Assembly: GCA_963701015.1 (NCBI GenBank)
Contig: OY969556.1
Coordinates: forward strand, 868,001 to 932,000
DNA from: MFD09286-c1 sp963701015
Lineage (GTDB): Bacteria; Bacteroidota; Bacteroidia; Bacteroidales; DTGW01
DNA: 64,000 nucleotides
Direction: 5' to 3'
Of this stretch, positions 16,061 through 24,116 are shown piece after piece; position 1 is the stretch's first letter, and every line of letters starts with the position of its first letter. The notes beneath the pieces were generated by a model. That model worked only from the letters and a program-made list of their open reading frames with translations, ran no database searches and was not told the DNA's origin. Made by a program: the position numbers and the translations under genes.

Positions 16061-16142
16061 TCTAATAAAGAATCAATTTTTTTGAAAATTTTTCAATTTG
16101 TTTTAATTATTTATCATCTTGTGTTTTTGATTTTATTAAATT

Positions 16143-16200
16143 ATTAGTAGTGTATATTTTAAATTTAATCCAATTTTGAAATAGCAACTTTTTTGTCGTT
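16143..16200. repeat. 58-bp direct repeat, left copy (integrase 3' end)
   Basis: This stretch matches 20572-20629 at 54 of 58 positions in the same orientation. Within it, 16165-16200 on the minus strand encodes NDKKVAISKLD and a stop, almost the last 11 residues of the integrase (NDKKVAISILD). It is either the tail of a second, lost integrase or an attachment-site repeat. The two copies bracket 4.4 kb of AbiE, HAD and phosphoesterase genes. Confidence 0.85.
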
Positions 16201-16230
16201 CACGTTGTAACCTGCTATTCTTTTGTGCTT

Positions 16231-16407
16231 TTATTTCAGCCTCAATAATGATTTTACTTTATTAAAGCGGATGGATTCAAAACGCAGGAAAATTAACCCA
16301 AGAATAGGGGTTGCATATTCACTGGCTTTAAGCCCACTATCTACACGTAACTTATCGGCTGCTTGCCAAAGACGGTCTTCTAATTTTTTCAGTTGTTCTG
16401 ATGTCAT
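16231..16407 (-). pseudogene. hsdM: N-terminal fragment of type I restriction methylase (HsdM)
   Basis: From the ATG at 16407 the minus strand reads MTSEQLKKLEDRLWQAADKL, then RVDSGLKASEYATPILGLIF and LRFESIRFNKV, and stops after 58 aa. This is the start of the HsdM N-terminal domain, whose hallmark is the D-x-L-W-x-A-A-D-x-L-R block followed by the Y-x-x-P-I-L-G-L-I-F-L-R helix. Full HsdM is about 500-800 aa with an N6-adenine methylase domain, all missing here. It begins 4 bp after the toxin gene stop. The gene was probably part of a type I system with the AbiE pair as a neighbour, then cut off by the event that left the integrase-tail repeat 30 bp downstream. Confidence 0.85.
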
Positions 16408-16410
16408 GGT

Positions 16411-17481
16411 TTAAATGTGACTTTCCAATTTATAAATCTGAAACCAGTAAAAAAAGGCTTCGGGGTTTGATTTTTTCAATTTATTTAATCTCGTATTATC
16501 CGGCTGTTCTATAACCCAGTCTTTCATTTGTGAAGGATTATAATATTTCTCAACTTTAGCTGCATTGTGTTTTATTAATGTCGATAAATATGCTGCCTTT
16601 GAAGCATGAGTTATGGCTTTTTCTATATGATAACTTTCTGAAAAGATGAATCTGGAAATACTTTGAATACCAGAAAGTAATTGATCAAAATTCCCATTAC
16701 CATCAATTCCTCTGGTTACAATACACAAAGCAGTTTGATAAATATCTTCCAAAACATCTTGCTCTGTATGTGTGCTCTTAACTCTATAAGCGAGCTCTGT
16801 TACAACGAATTTTCTAAAAGTTGATTTGATAATTTCAATATTGGATACAATATCTGATAAATTACCAATATCATAAAGTTGCTTGATTATTTCCATACTC
16901 ATGTTATCTTCATTTTTGAAATATGGCACGCCAATGGTATTAGGTGCAAAAGCAGTTAATTTGTCTCCCAATAAATCTTCCAAAGAAGGAACATTAACTG
17001 ATATTGGAGTCGTATCACTGGGAATAAATGAAGATTGAATTTTGATTTGTTCAAGTTTTTCATAGTTAACAACTTCAAACAAAATATCAAGCATAACAAA
17101 TTCCTTATCCTTTTTTGTTTTATGGAGTGGTGTATAAAAGAACTTATAGTGTTCTTTGTCAATCTTTGATTGTGTATTACGTTGTTTGAGTTCTTTACTA
17201 ATAAATCCTTGCTCCTTGGCGACTTTATTAAGCAATTCATCAAGATTTTCTAACCGTTTTGCAATTATTATATCAATATCAATTGATAATCTTTTGGTTG
17301 AATTCAAATGAAGCATTAATGCTGTGCCCCCTTTAAACACAAAAGGAAGTTTTTGCTTTACCAGCCCTTCTAATAACAAAAAGGCACGAATTACCTTTTC
17401 GACCAATATTTTATCAGCATTTCTATTTGATTTTGAAACCTTCTCAATCCAGTCTAATGTTAATTTTTCTCTGTTTATCAT
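16411..17481 (-). CDS. AbiEii/AbiGii-family nucleotidyltransferase toxin
   Basis: A 356-aa cytoplasmic protein with the AbiEii (type IV toxin, MNT-like nucleotidyltransferase) core: FKGGTALMLHLNSTKRLSID then IDIIIAKR, i.e. the GG[ST] motif followed by R-x-S-x-D-I-D with the metal-binding aspartates, and a later L-x-D-K-L-T-A-F block (SLEDLLGDKLTAFAPNTIGV) typical of the family. AbiEii proteins block growth during phage infection, in some cases by adding nucleotides to tRNA ends, and are controlled by the partner gene next to them. Here the partner (DUF6577/AbiEi-like) ends 27 bp upstream on the same strand. Both catalytic motifs are intact. Confidence 0.92.
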   Translation of the reverse strand: MINREKLTLDWIEKVSKSNRNADKILVEKVIRAFLLLEGLVKQKLPFVFKGGTALMLHLNSTKRLSIDIDIIIAKRLENLDELLNKVAKEQGFISKELKQRNTQSKIDKEHYKFFYTPLHKTKKDKEFVMLDILFEVVNYEKLEQIKIQSSFIPSDTTPISVNVPSLEDLLGDKLTAFAPNTIGVPYFKNEDNMSMEIIKQLYDIGNLSDIVSNIEIIKSTFRKFVVTELAYRVKSTHTEQDVLEDIYQTALCIVTRGIDGNGNFDQLLSGIQSISRFIFSESYHIEKAITHASKAAYLSTLIKHNAAKVEKYYNPSQMKDWVIEQPDNTRLNKLKKSNPEAFFYWFQIYKLESHI

Positions 17482-17508
17482 AATCTAATATTTGGCAGAA
17501 AAAATGTT

Positions 17509-18234
17509 TTACTGCCGTAATTTTGAGATGGTATTTAAATAATTTCTAAAACTTTCCTTTTTACTTCTCCTGTCAGCATAACGTAGCATACGATTTTCGT
17601 TCACTGCATATTTTTTCATTGCTTCTCCAAAAATTGTTCTCATTTCAGAGCCTTGTTGAGCAGAAAAAATTATGTCATCACAAAAAATATCAACCAACAT
17701 TTTTTCTATGGTTACCGTATTTATTCCATTTATTTTTTGCAATGGAGCTTCTGAAACAATTGATTTAACAATTATGGTTTCCTTTTCGTTTGGCAGGTAT
17801 TTATCAAGTATATCTTTAGAAGGCTCAATAAATACAGATTGCTTTCCTTCTTTCAAATAATAGAATACTGATTGTAATGCTTCTTTTTCTACTTCTACAA
17901 GTATATAAAAACGACCGGGTTGATGAACCATAAATTCATTAAATATGGAGGTATTCCATAAACATATATTTAGATATGGGAATACCTTATTTAGTTTGGA
18001 GTATAGAGATTTTAATTTTGGGGTAATTTCAGTGGAATAATTTTTTACATTACCTATAATAAATTTACCTCTTCCAATGCGTGTTAAAATACCCATTTGA
18101 ACTAAGGTGAATATTCTCCAATTTACAGTAGATATATTAATCTGAGGTGAAAATGTTTTATAAAACTCGACAATATCATGGGTTTCAAAAGATGCTTTAT
18201 CTCTGAAAATGTTTTTAAGTTCATTAATATTTAA
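17509..18234 (-). CDS. DUF6577/AbiEi-like antitoxin partner, start codon unclear
   Basis: From the first ATG (18096) the protein is 195 aa (MGILTRIGRGKFIIGNVKNY). In the same frame, however, 46 more codons upstream encode a good winged-helix start: NINELKNIFRDKASFETHDI, then EFYKTFSPQINISTVNWRIF and TLVQ, running straight into MGILTRIGRG. No ATG, GTG or TTG precedes this part; a TTA stands at 18232-18234 where ATG would be expected, and an out-of-frame ATG lies nearby. So either a rare start codon is used, or the start was lost and only a version without the DNA-binding domain is made. In AbiE systems this gene neutralises the toxin and represses the operon. Confidence 0.8.
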   Translation of the reverse strand, partial: LNINELKNIFRDKASFETHDIVEFYKTFSPQINISTVNWRIFTLVQMGILTRIGRGKFIIGNVKNYSTEITPKLKSLYSKLNKVFPYLNICLWNTSIFNEFMVHQPGRFYILVEVEKEALQSVFYYLKEGKQSVFIEPSKDILDKYLPNEKETIIVKSIVSEAPLQKINGINTVTIEKMLVDIFCDDIIFSAQQGSEMRTIFGEAMKKYAVNENRMLRYADRRSKKESFRNYLNTISKLRQ

Positions 18235-18394
18235 GGTAACTGTTGAGATGATCTTTCATTTTGCAAACAAATATAATCTATAAATTGGCAGAAAATACAA
18301 AATTTCGCCAAATATTTGAAATTATTTTAGGTATTATAAAAGAGGTATAATTTTAGGATTAAAAATAATGTTAGAATCTTGGAATTATAATAGT

Positions 18395-18862
18395 TTAATT
18401 TATAAATTCCTGTTTAAACCTTTCAATAACATATGTCCAAGTTAAAAAACGAGGAGATCCAAAATGAATTAATTGTCCTTCAAAGGCTTCCTGGCCCCGG
18501 CCTTTGTCATAGTCATCAATTAAATACTGGCCTTTTAAAAGAGATTTATTGGAAGCAATGATAAGTTTTTTAACCGCATTTATACTTAAATGATCTTCGA
18601 TCCATAAGCGTTTTTCGGTGTAACATAGTGGGTTTTCGACAGATGGAGCTGTAAGAATATAAACATCAAATGTTACCTGTTGTGATAAATACTTATACCC
18701 TTCAATAGCACCTTCAATTGGTTCAAGGTTCCTGAAAAATCCGGGAACACTTTGTGGGTATTTTATTTCAGGCATCACTGACCTTGCCTTTTCATATGCC
18801 CCTGTATAATTGCAAAGGACATCGTCCATGTCAATATATATGACAATTTTTCTTTCAGCCAT
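18395..18862 (-). CDS. 5'(3')-deoxyribonucleotidase-like HAD phosphatase, copy 1
   Basis: A 155-aa HAD protein with the nucleophile motif I (VIYIDMDDVLCNY), motif II (YILTAPS) and motif III/IV (KGQYLIDDYDKGRGQEAFEG). This set, and the N-terminal D-M-D-D-V-L-C, is typical of the 5' nucleotidase, deoxy (pyrimidine), type C family, which removes phosphate from dNMPs. The next gene (18890-19354) is a clear paralogue in tandem, 27 bp away. The pair sits in the integrase-bearing island with a metallophosphoesterase, so these may be cargo acting on nucleotides. Confidence 0.85.
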   Translation of the reverse strand: MAERKIVIYIDMDDVLCNYTGAYEKARSVMPEIKYPQSVPGFFRNLEPIEGAIEGYKYLSQQVTFDVYILTAPSVENPLCYTEKRLWIEDHLSINAVKKLIIASNKSLLKGQYLIDDYDKGRGQEAFEGQLIHFGSPRFLTWTYVIERFKQEFIN

Positions 18863-18889
18863 ATTACAGTATCTTATATATATTGACCC

Positions 18890-19354
18890 CTAAACATTAT
18901 ATTCCCTTTTAAATTTATCTATAACAGCTTCCCAATTGGGGAATTTATCTGACCCAAAATGAATATGCTCACCTTCAAAATTTTCCACACCATGCTTTAA
19001 TCGGTCATCAATCAAGAACTGACCTTTATTCAGATCTTTACGATGTGTTAATATGAGCCTCTTTCTAGCTACTTCGGGTAAATATTTTTGCACCCACAAT
19101 GCTTTTTCTGTCCATGCCGAAGTGTTATTCCAGGGTGCAGTGGAAAGGATATACACTTCGAAATGCTTTGACAAAAATTCAAACGCTTCTATTGCGCCCG
19201 GCATTGGTTCAAGGTCTTTAAAGATACCGGGTATTTCATCAAAGTTATCATCAAAGCCTTTTTTTTCAATTTCGGAAAGGTTGGATAATTTTCTAGCAAA
19301 ATCAGCAAGTACACCATCCATATCAATGTAAATAACTATATTTTTTGTTTCCAT
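18890..19354 (-). CDS. 5'(3')-deoxyribonucleotidase-like HAD phosphatase, copy 2
   Basis: A 154-aa paralogue of the downstream gene. Motif I is VIYIDMDGVLADF, motif II YILSTAPWNN and motif IV GQFLIDDRLKHGVENFEGEH. The conserved W-T-E-K-x-L-W-V and H-F-G-S-x-x-F/R segments align along the whole length of both copies, so one arose by tandem duplication followed by divergence. The start ATG at 19354 lies 16 bp after the phosphoesterase stop, making a three-gene operon (phosphoesterase, HAD 2, HAD 1). Substrate is likely a deoxynucleoside monophosphate, by family. Confidence 0.87.
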   Translation of the reverse strand: METKNIVIYIDMDGVLADFARKLSNLSEIEKKGFDDNFDEIPGIFKDLEPMPGAIEAFEFLSKHFEVYILSTAPWNNTSAWTEKALWVQKYLPEVARKRLILTHRKDLNKGQFLIDDRLKHGVENFEGEHIHFGSDKFPNWEAVIDKFKREYNV

Positions 19355-19370
19355 TGTGATTCACTTTATT

Positions 19371-20129
19371 TTAAATCTCAATTATTGCATCCAACCTGAA
19401 TTTTAAGTGTTCATTCATTTCTACATACCCCAATTGATTAGTGACTAACCGTGTTTTACCAATATTAAATTCAGGGGTATTTACATGACTATGCCCGTAC
19501 ATCCATGCTTCAGGTTGGTATCCTTCAATAAAGTCGTATAATTCCACTGCAAATGCTTCATTTATTGGACTTATCTTGTATTCTTTATTATAGTTCAGCA
19601 ATGTAGGGACATGGTGGGTAATTACAACATTCTTTTCGTTTCGCCTTAAATCCAGTTCGTTTTCCAAAAATAAAAGTGATTGTTTATGAAGTTCATTAAA
19701 ATGTTTTGGCCTAAAATCCTCACCGTTGATCCTGATACATGAAAAGTCGGATACATGACTTTTTATATATAATTCATTTTTAACTGAAATATTACCCCAA
19801 AGGGTTGTAAAAATTAAATTAACTCCATCAATAGTTACAACTCTGTCTTTGATTACATGAATGTTTGGACGAACAGGTTTTTCACCAAATTTGTGGTATC
19901 GTATAACATCGGAATAATAGTATTCGTGGTTACCAGGAAGCCAATATACCTCTTGAAAAGATTCAGAAAGAAAATCAAAATACTTTTCACTGTCATTATA
20001 CTTAAAAAACGGATATATATCTCCAGCCAGAATAAGAATATCAGCCTTTGGGATGAGCCTATTTCGAAATAAAAAAGAATAATTTTCGGTAAACTCTAAA
20101 TGTAAATCAGATGCGTATTGAATTTTCAT
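19371..20129 (-). CDS. Calcineurin-like metallophosphoesterase
   Basis: A 252-aa cytoplasmic phosphoesterase from the ATG at 20129 (MKIQYASDLHLEFTENYSFL); a TTG three codons upstream is less likely. The dinuclear metal-site motifs are all present and in order: D-L-H, GD (LILAGDIYPF), GNHE (WLPGNHEYYY), H (VITHHVPT) and GHSH (MYGHSHVNTPEF). Substrate cannot be told from sequence. It leads a tight cluster with two nucleotidase-like HAD genes and lies between the AbiE pair and the integrase. Confidence 0.92.
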   Translation of the reverse strand: MKIQYASDLHLEFTENYSFLFRNRLIPKADILILAGDIYPFFKYNDSEKYFDFLSESFQEVYWLPGNHEYYYSDVIRYHKFGEKPVRPNIHVIKDRVVTIDGVNLIFTTLWGNISVKNELYIKSHVSDFSCIRINGEDFRPKHFNELHKQSLLFLENELDLRRNEKNVVITHHVPTLLNYNKEYKISPINEAFAVELYDFIEGYQPEAWMYGHSHVNTPEFNIGKTRLVTNQLGYVEMNEHLKFRLDAIIEI

Positions 20130-20216
20130 TATTTTCAAAGTTTTTACAGATGCTTTCTTTTGTTCATTTATAACCCAATATTTTTCGTTGTAATTCGGGT
20201 TTCATATTTATTATTT

Positions 20217-20351
20217 TTATTCAATCCAATAGACATATGATTTTGTTGGCATTCCGTTGTATAACATATCCTTATTTATTATTATGGTTGGGGATTTGAT
20301 AGGCTTAACCACATATAATTTTTCTTTTTTTATGATTTTATTATTTTTCAT
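20217..20351 (-). CDS. Small basic hypothetical protein (44 aa)
   Basis: From the ATG at 20351 the minus strand reads MKNNKIIKKEKLYVVKPIKS, then PTIIINKDMLYNGMPTKSYV, and ends YWIE at a TAA (20217-20219). It begins 2 bp after the stop of the upstream small ORF, which suggests translational coupling. No family recognised; it is basic and probably folds as a small beta protein. Accessory-island location makes an unknown peptide plausible but unproven. Confidence 0.4.
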   Translation of the reverse strand: MKNNKIIKKEKLYVVKPIKSPTIIINKDMLYNGMPTKSYVYWIE

Positions 20352-20353
20352 TT

Positions 20354-20560
20354 TCAACCTTTAATTTGTGGAATGTAATTTTCCAAAATAAATCTTTCAA
20401 GACGTAATGCGGTTCTTGAATTTTTAGCCTGGTGCATAATTATATTGCCTTCTTTCATTGAAAATGCAAATAAAGCAGGCTTGTTGGATTGACAACATAT
20501 TTGACAGAAATCCACTTCATTATGGTTTATTTTTTGGTTGTCAATTGTAATATTTTCCAA
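20354..20560 (-). CDS. Small Cys-containing hypothetical protein (68 aa)
   Basis: A 68-aa frame starting with TTG at 20560 (no ATG until residue 35). It contains VDFCQICCQSNKPALFAFSM, with a C-x-x-C-C cluster, and ends in a short amphipathic helix. I know no family; the Cys cluster could bind zinc. It lies between the integrase (34 bp away) and the 44-aa ORF in the same orientation. The non-ATG start lowers confidence. Confidence 0.4.
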   Translation of the reverse strand: MENITIDNQKINHNEVDFCQICCQSNKPALFAFSMKEGNIIMHQAKNSRTALRLERFILENYIPQIKG

Positions 20561-20571
20561 TTTTTTAAAAT

Positions 20572-20629
20572 ATTAGTAGTATATATATTAAATTTAATCT
20601 AATATTGAAATAGCAACTTTTTTGTCGTT
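20572..20629. repeat. 58-bp direct repeat, right copy (integrase 3' end)
   Basis: Partner of the repeat at 16143-16200 (54/58 identical). It covers the last 12 codons of the intact integrase gene and 22 bp beyond the stop. See the left copy for interpretation. Confidence 0.85.
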
Positions 20630-21868
20630 GTCATCAATACTATAATAACGTGAAAATGCTTTAGAATCTTCAACATGACCACTCATACTTGCAATAATTT
20701 CATTTTTAACTTTTTTATGAAGTATGCCTATAAAAGTACGTCTAGCCATGTGAGAACTGGCAATTGATGCAATTGATACAACTTCATTTTTTCTGGTTCT
20801 TGGATTTAATCGAATAACATTTCGTATAATTCCAGCCGTCCTAAATAAAAGTCTAATTAAATCGTTGTATTGCTGATCTGGAATAAATGGCATTAAAGCA
20901 TCATTTGGGTACTTATATTTGTTTATTATAGAAATAGCCCGATTGTTTAAAGGAACTCTTACTCTTCTTCCATTTTCTTTTACAGTTTTTGACGGAATAT
21001 ATTCAATCGCTCCATTTATAACATTTTGTTTGGTTAGACTTTTATAATCTCCTATTCTACAGCCAATTGAGCATTGAAGCACAAATAAATCTTTTGTTTT
21101 TTCTAATAATTCATCTGAAGTACTCATCATATATATTAAATCAAGTTCAACCTTTGTAATAAAAATGGGATCACCATAATTTTCTTTTTCAATTTTAAAA
21201 TCATTAAATGGATATATACGGCTCCATCCATTTTTATAAGAATAGGAAAAAAAAGCACGAAGTTTCTTTAAAATCCCTGATACTGTGTTATCTCCTTTAT
21301 TACAAATTGGGTCGTTTTTTAAATACCTCTGAAAAGATTTCAATACATTAGCATTTACAGAATCAAATGTAATATTTGAATTAAATCGATAAAAATGATT
21401 TCTGGTACTTTTTAGCTGTCTTCGCCTTGCTTCACCAACTTTAGCCTCTTTAATATAAATATCATAGAAATCAAAAAAACCATAATTTAAGTTTTGATTA
21501 TCATTTTTAGTGCTTTTTTGATTATCATGTAACCTTTCACGCAATTCATTTTTTACATCATTTGGTGTAGGTATTTTTTCAATGCCAATATAATAGTCAA
21601 AAATGGAATTTAATTCAGATTCAATATTAGTAATCCTTTTATTAATATCAGATGAACTTATCCGCTCATCATTAAAAGTGTTTTTTATAACTCTTTGTTT
21701 ATCACTATCCCATTGATCGAAATCAATTCTATGCCCCACATAATACCTTAATCTATTGTTTTTATAAATTATTTCGCAATTAATAGGAATATTATCTTTA
21801 ATAAGTGAACCATCAGATTTGTTCTTTCTTTTTTCAATTATAAATTTTATAGAATATTTGATTTGCAT
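20594..21868 (-). CDS. Tyrosine-type site-specific integrase
   Basis: A 424-aa integrase of the Bacteroidota phage/ICE type. Residues 1-90 form an arm-binding domain, about 125-220 a SAM-like core-binding domain (GEARRRQLKSTRNHFYRFNS), and the rest the catalytic domain. Catalytic residues are visible: Arg in QCSIGCRIGDYKSLT, a Lys in the beta-hairpin region, H-x-x-R in SSHMARRTFIGIL, the second His in SGHVEDSKAFSRY and the nucleophile Tyr just after (RYYS). All are intact, so the enzyme may be active. The gene starts about 140 bp from a putative attachment sequence and terminator at 22011-22080, the likely right end of the island. Confidence 0.93.
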   Translation of the reverse strand: MQIKYSIKFIIEKRKNKSDGSLIKDNIPINCEIIYKNNRLRYYVGHRIDFDQWDSDKQRVIKNTFNDERISSSDINKRITNIESELNSIFDYYIGIEKIPTPNDVKNELRERLHDNQKSTKNDNQNLNYGFFDFYDIYIKEAKVGEARRRQLKSTRNHFYRFNSNITFDSVNANVLKSFQRYLKNDPICNKGDNTVSGILKKLRAFFSYSYKNGWSRIYPFNDFKIEKENYGDPIFITKVELDLIYMMSTSDELLEKTKDLFVLQCSIGCRIGDYKSLTKQNVINGAIEYIPSKTVKENGRRVRVPLNNRAISIINKYKYPNDALMPFIPDQQYNDLIRLLFRTAGIIRNVIRLNPRTRKNEVVSIASIASSHMARRTFIGILHKKVKNEIIASMSGHVEDSKAFSRYYSIDDNDKKVAISILD

Positions 21869-22010
21869 ATAAAATATTTACACACAAATTTACACACAAT
21901 TTTTGATTTATTTAAATTCACATAAAATTATTTTAAATTATTTAAAATGTTGAAATATTGTAATTTAATACATATTAATATACCTAAATGAATATTATTA
22001 CATATTAAAA

Positions 22011-22031
22011 TGCGACCCCTCCAGAGTCACG
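22011..22031. other. Candidate attachment-site core at island end
   Basis: TGCGACCCCTCCAGAGTCAC is a GC-rich 20-mer in AT-rich surroundings, about 140 bp before the integrase start and just in front of a strong terminator. It resembles the 3' end (T-stem and acceptor strand) of a tRNA, the usual target of such integrases, but no complete tRNA can be folded here. It may be the duplicated end left by integration. No second copy was seen in the window. Confidence 0.4.
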
Positions 22032-22042
22032 AATATGAATAC

Positions 22043-22080
22043 AAAACCCTTGCAAAAATTAATAGTGCAAGGGTTTTTTG
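22043..22080. terminator. Strong bidirectional terminator
   Basis: AAAACCCTTGCA (22043-22054) pairs perfectly with TGCAAGGGTTTT (22066-22077), giving a 12-bp stem with an 11-base loop and T tracts on both strands. It follows the candidate attachment sequence and faces the stop of the YqaA-like gene (22217), so it could serve either side or an original tRNA gene. Confidence 0.88.
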
Positions 22081-22216
22081 TTTAATTGTACAATATAAAT
22101 ACCAATTGAGATTTGTCCACTTTATTTTACGCACTACACAAATAATACAAAATATTGATATCTTACAAATGCCATTATTACTGTCTTGAAATGTATGACA
22201 TTCTTAGAAAACGTTA

Positions 22217-22831
22217 TTATCTCAATATTATTAAAACAATTATAGCGATTATAATTATTGAAATTATTAATGAAAATATTATTATATTTTTTTCAAATAA
22301 TCTTTTAAATTCAGGACCAATCTTTACAATAAGATAAGCAATCAGGAAAAATAAAAAACCCTGACCTATTAAAGTTGCCAGTATTACAATTAAAATATTA
22401 ATATTAAATACTCCACTTGATATGGAAAAAGTCATCAATGGAATTGGGGTATATCCTGCAAAAATTAAAATCCAAAAATCCCACTTTAAATATAAAATTC
22501 TAATTTTATTGTAAAGTTCAACTGAAAATCCCGGTATATGTTGAAAGAAAAAATTTGCCAAATGAGTAAATTCATTGTTGGTCTTAAGCCATAAGAAATG
22601 TCCAATTAAATAACCTGCCGACATTCCAATAATAGTACCTACAATTCCAATTATAGCGAGTTTATAAGTCTTTTGTATATTTATTAAAGCAATTGCTATG
22701 AAAATAACTGGTGTTGGTAATGGAAATACACACGCATCAGCAAACGCACATATAAACATAACAATCCAACTATATTTAGTATTCCCCCATTTTAATCCCC
22801 ACACTTGTAAATTCTTATACCAATTACTCAT
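22217..22831 (-). CDS. YqaA/DedA-like VTT-domain membrane protein
   Basis: A 204-aa inner-membrane protein. It has a re-entrant loop region FADACVFPLPTPVIFIAIAL, a G-x-x-x-G helix (IIGIVGTIIGMSAGYLIGHF), and the second family motif WDFWILIFAGYTPIPLMTFS followed by SGVFNINILIVIL. These match the SNARE-associated (VTT) domain of the YqaA branch of DedA proteins, which are thought to flip or move lipids across the membrane. The last 30 residues form one more very hydrophobic Ile-rich helix. The 340 bp upstream (22832-23174) hold nothing I can support. Confidence 0.85.
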   Translation of the reverse strand: MSNWYKNLQVWGLKWGNTKYSWIVMFICAFADACVFPLPTPVIFIAIALINIQKTYKLAIIGIVGTIIGMSAGYLIGHFLWLKTNNEFTHLANFFFQHIPGFSVELYNKIRILYLKWDFWILIFAGYTPIPLMTFSISSGVFNINILIVILATLIGQGFLFFLIAYLIVKIGPEFKRLFEKNIIIFSLIISIIIIAIIVLIILR

Positions 22832-23174
22832 ATTAAAATTTTAATTAAGCTGTTATCTTATAACAATTTATTTTATCTTGGGACTAAATTTAAAGCTATT
22901 TGCATTAAAATTATTAAGTAAATTGGAATTAAATTTTAGTTAATATCTATACTGCGCTTCAACTATAATGTTTACAAATGTTATACTTTTATAATTTCCT
23001 GCATAATTTATTTGCAATAACCAATATTGCAAAACCTTACTGAACTTAGAAACAAATGCAACTTGTATAAAGCGAAAAATTGTTGTAGTTTAATGTTTTT
23101 TATATTCTGATTTTTGTCGAATATTATAAATTATTGAAAATAGTGTGTTTATATTGTTTAAAATTTATTTTTTA

Positions 23175-23378
23175 TTATTCATGCCCATGATCAATAAAGA
23201 ATATTATGTGCATAATTCTCCAAAAGGAATCAAATATATTTAATGTTCTATGTATCTTCTTTTTCCTGTCGCGTTGTTCCCTTTTTTTAATCCTCACAGT
23301 ATCATAATATTTGTTCGATTTTATTGGTTTTGCTCCGGGTTTATATTTATACAGCACTGCCCCGTACATCTGTAACAA
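23175..23378 (-). pseudogene. Displaced C-terminal part of small lipoprotein gene
   Basis: This 67-aa frame overlaps the end of the lipoprotein frame (23321-23680) in a different phase. It reads YGAVLYKYKPGAKPIKSNKY and then a basic tail. In lipoproteins of this kind a C-Y-R-C/V-x-A-x-L-Y-x-Y pattern is expected to be continuous; here the first half (ESYCYRCTG) is in one frame and AVLYKYKPG in the next. The simplest reading is one gene with a frameshift at about 23355-23365. Whether the shift is a true mutation or a sequence error cannot be told. Confidence 0.5.
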
Positions 23379-23680
23379 TAACTTTCGTTATCGGGTCTTT
23401 TTATTTCCTTAATCAAAACTACCTGGGCTCCTTTTGAACAGGCTTCCTTTTTAATGTAATTTATAGTTTTTTCTTCGCTGCAACTCAACGAAATACCAAT
23501 ATCATCAATTAATATCTCTCCAATTTCTTCTACTACGGAATCGGCTGGATGGATACGCACCAAAACCAGTCCGCAATTATTAGCATCTTCATTGTCCTCA
23601 TCTTTGTATGTTCTGTAAATCGAAGGGCTGCAACTTTCAAATAAAACTATAATAAACAGTGGAATAATCAATCGAAACAT
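23321..23680 (-). CDS. Small lipoprotein, probably frameshifted near its end
   Basis: A 119-aa protein with a lipoprotein signal (MFRLIIPLFIIVLFESCSPS, lipid-bearing Cys17). The mature part has a conserved-looking KKEACSKGAQVVLIKEIKRP segment and ends CYRCTGQCCI plus an Asn/Pro-rich tail. The layout (short lipoprotein, GA-x-x-V-x-I, then Cys pairs) reminds me of RcsF-like or YbjQ-like sensor lipoproteins, without firm assignment. The true C-terminus is probably encoded by the overlapping frame down to 23175. The 435 bp between this gene and 24117 show no gene. Confidence 0.7.
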   Translation of the reverse strand: MFRLIIPLFIIVLFESCSPSIYRTYKDEDNEDANNCGLVLVRIHPADSVVEEIGEILIDDIGISLSCSEEKTINYIKKEACSKGAQVVLIKEIKRPDNESYCYRCTGQCCININPEQNQ

Positions 23681-24116
23681 AAATCACCTTACAATTTAAA
23701 TCGGTCAAATCTAATAATTTTATAGAATAGAGTATTAAAATCTAAAAATTATTTGGGAGGAATGATATTATGAGAAAATTAAAAACCTTAAGCACAATTT
23801 GCTATAGTAAATTATAAACTGAAACCACATCGTTTTGAATGCCATTTTTTACTTACAAGAATGAATATTTTGAAGGGTTTGTAAAGAATTTTACCGATTT
23901 TGAACTTATATTTATTGTTTTGCTTCAAAGGACAGAATACAATTTAGCCTATTCATATAAGAATATAAGCCTGTTTCATATACCGAAAACTAGATGAGTG
24001 AATCATTAATTGAAAAAAAAACAATAAAAGGTATATTATTTGGCATTGTATATTAATTTTGTTTTGTAACCGATAAATTTCATTTATAGTGCAAATGATT
24101 AAATAAATTAAAAACT

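Noticed and set aside
22011..22031. Complete tRNA gene
   Set aside because: Only a short 3'-like end is present; no D-arm, anticodon arm or 5' acceptor strand can be found in the preceding 200 bp.
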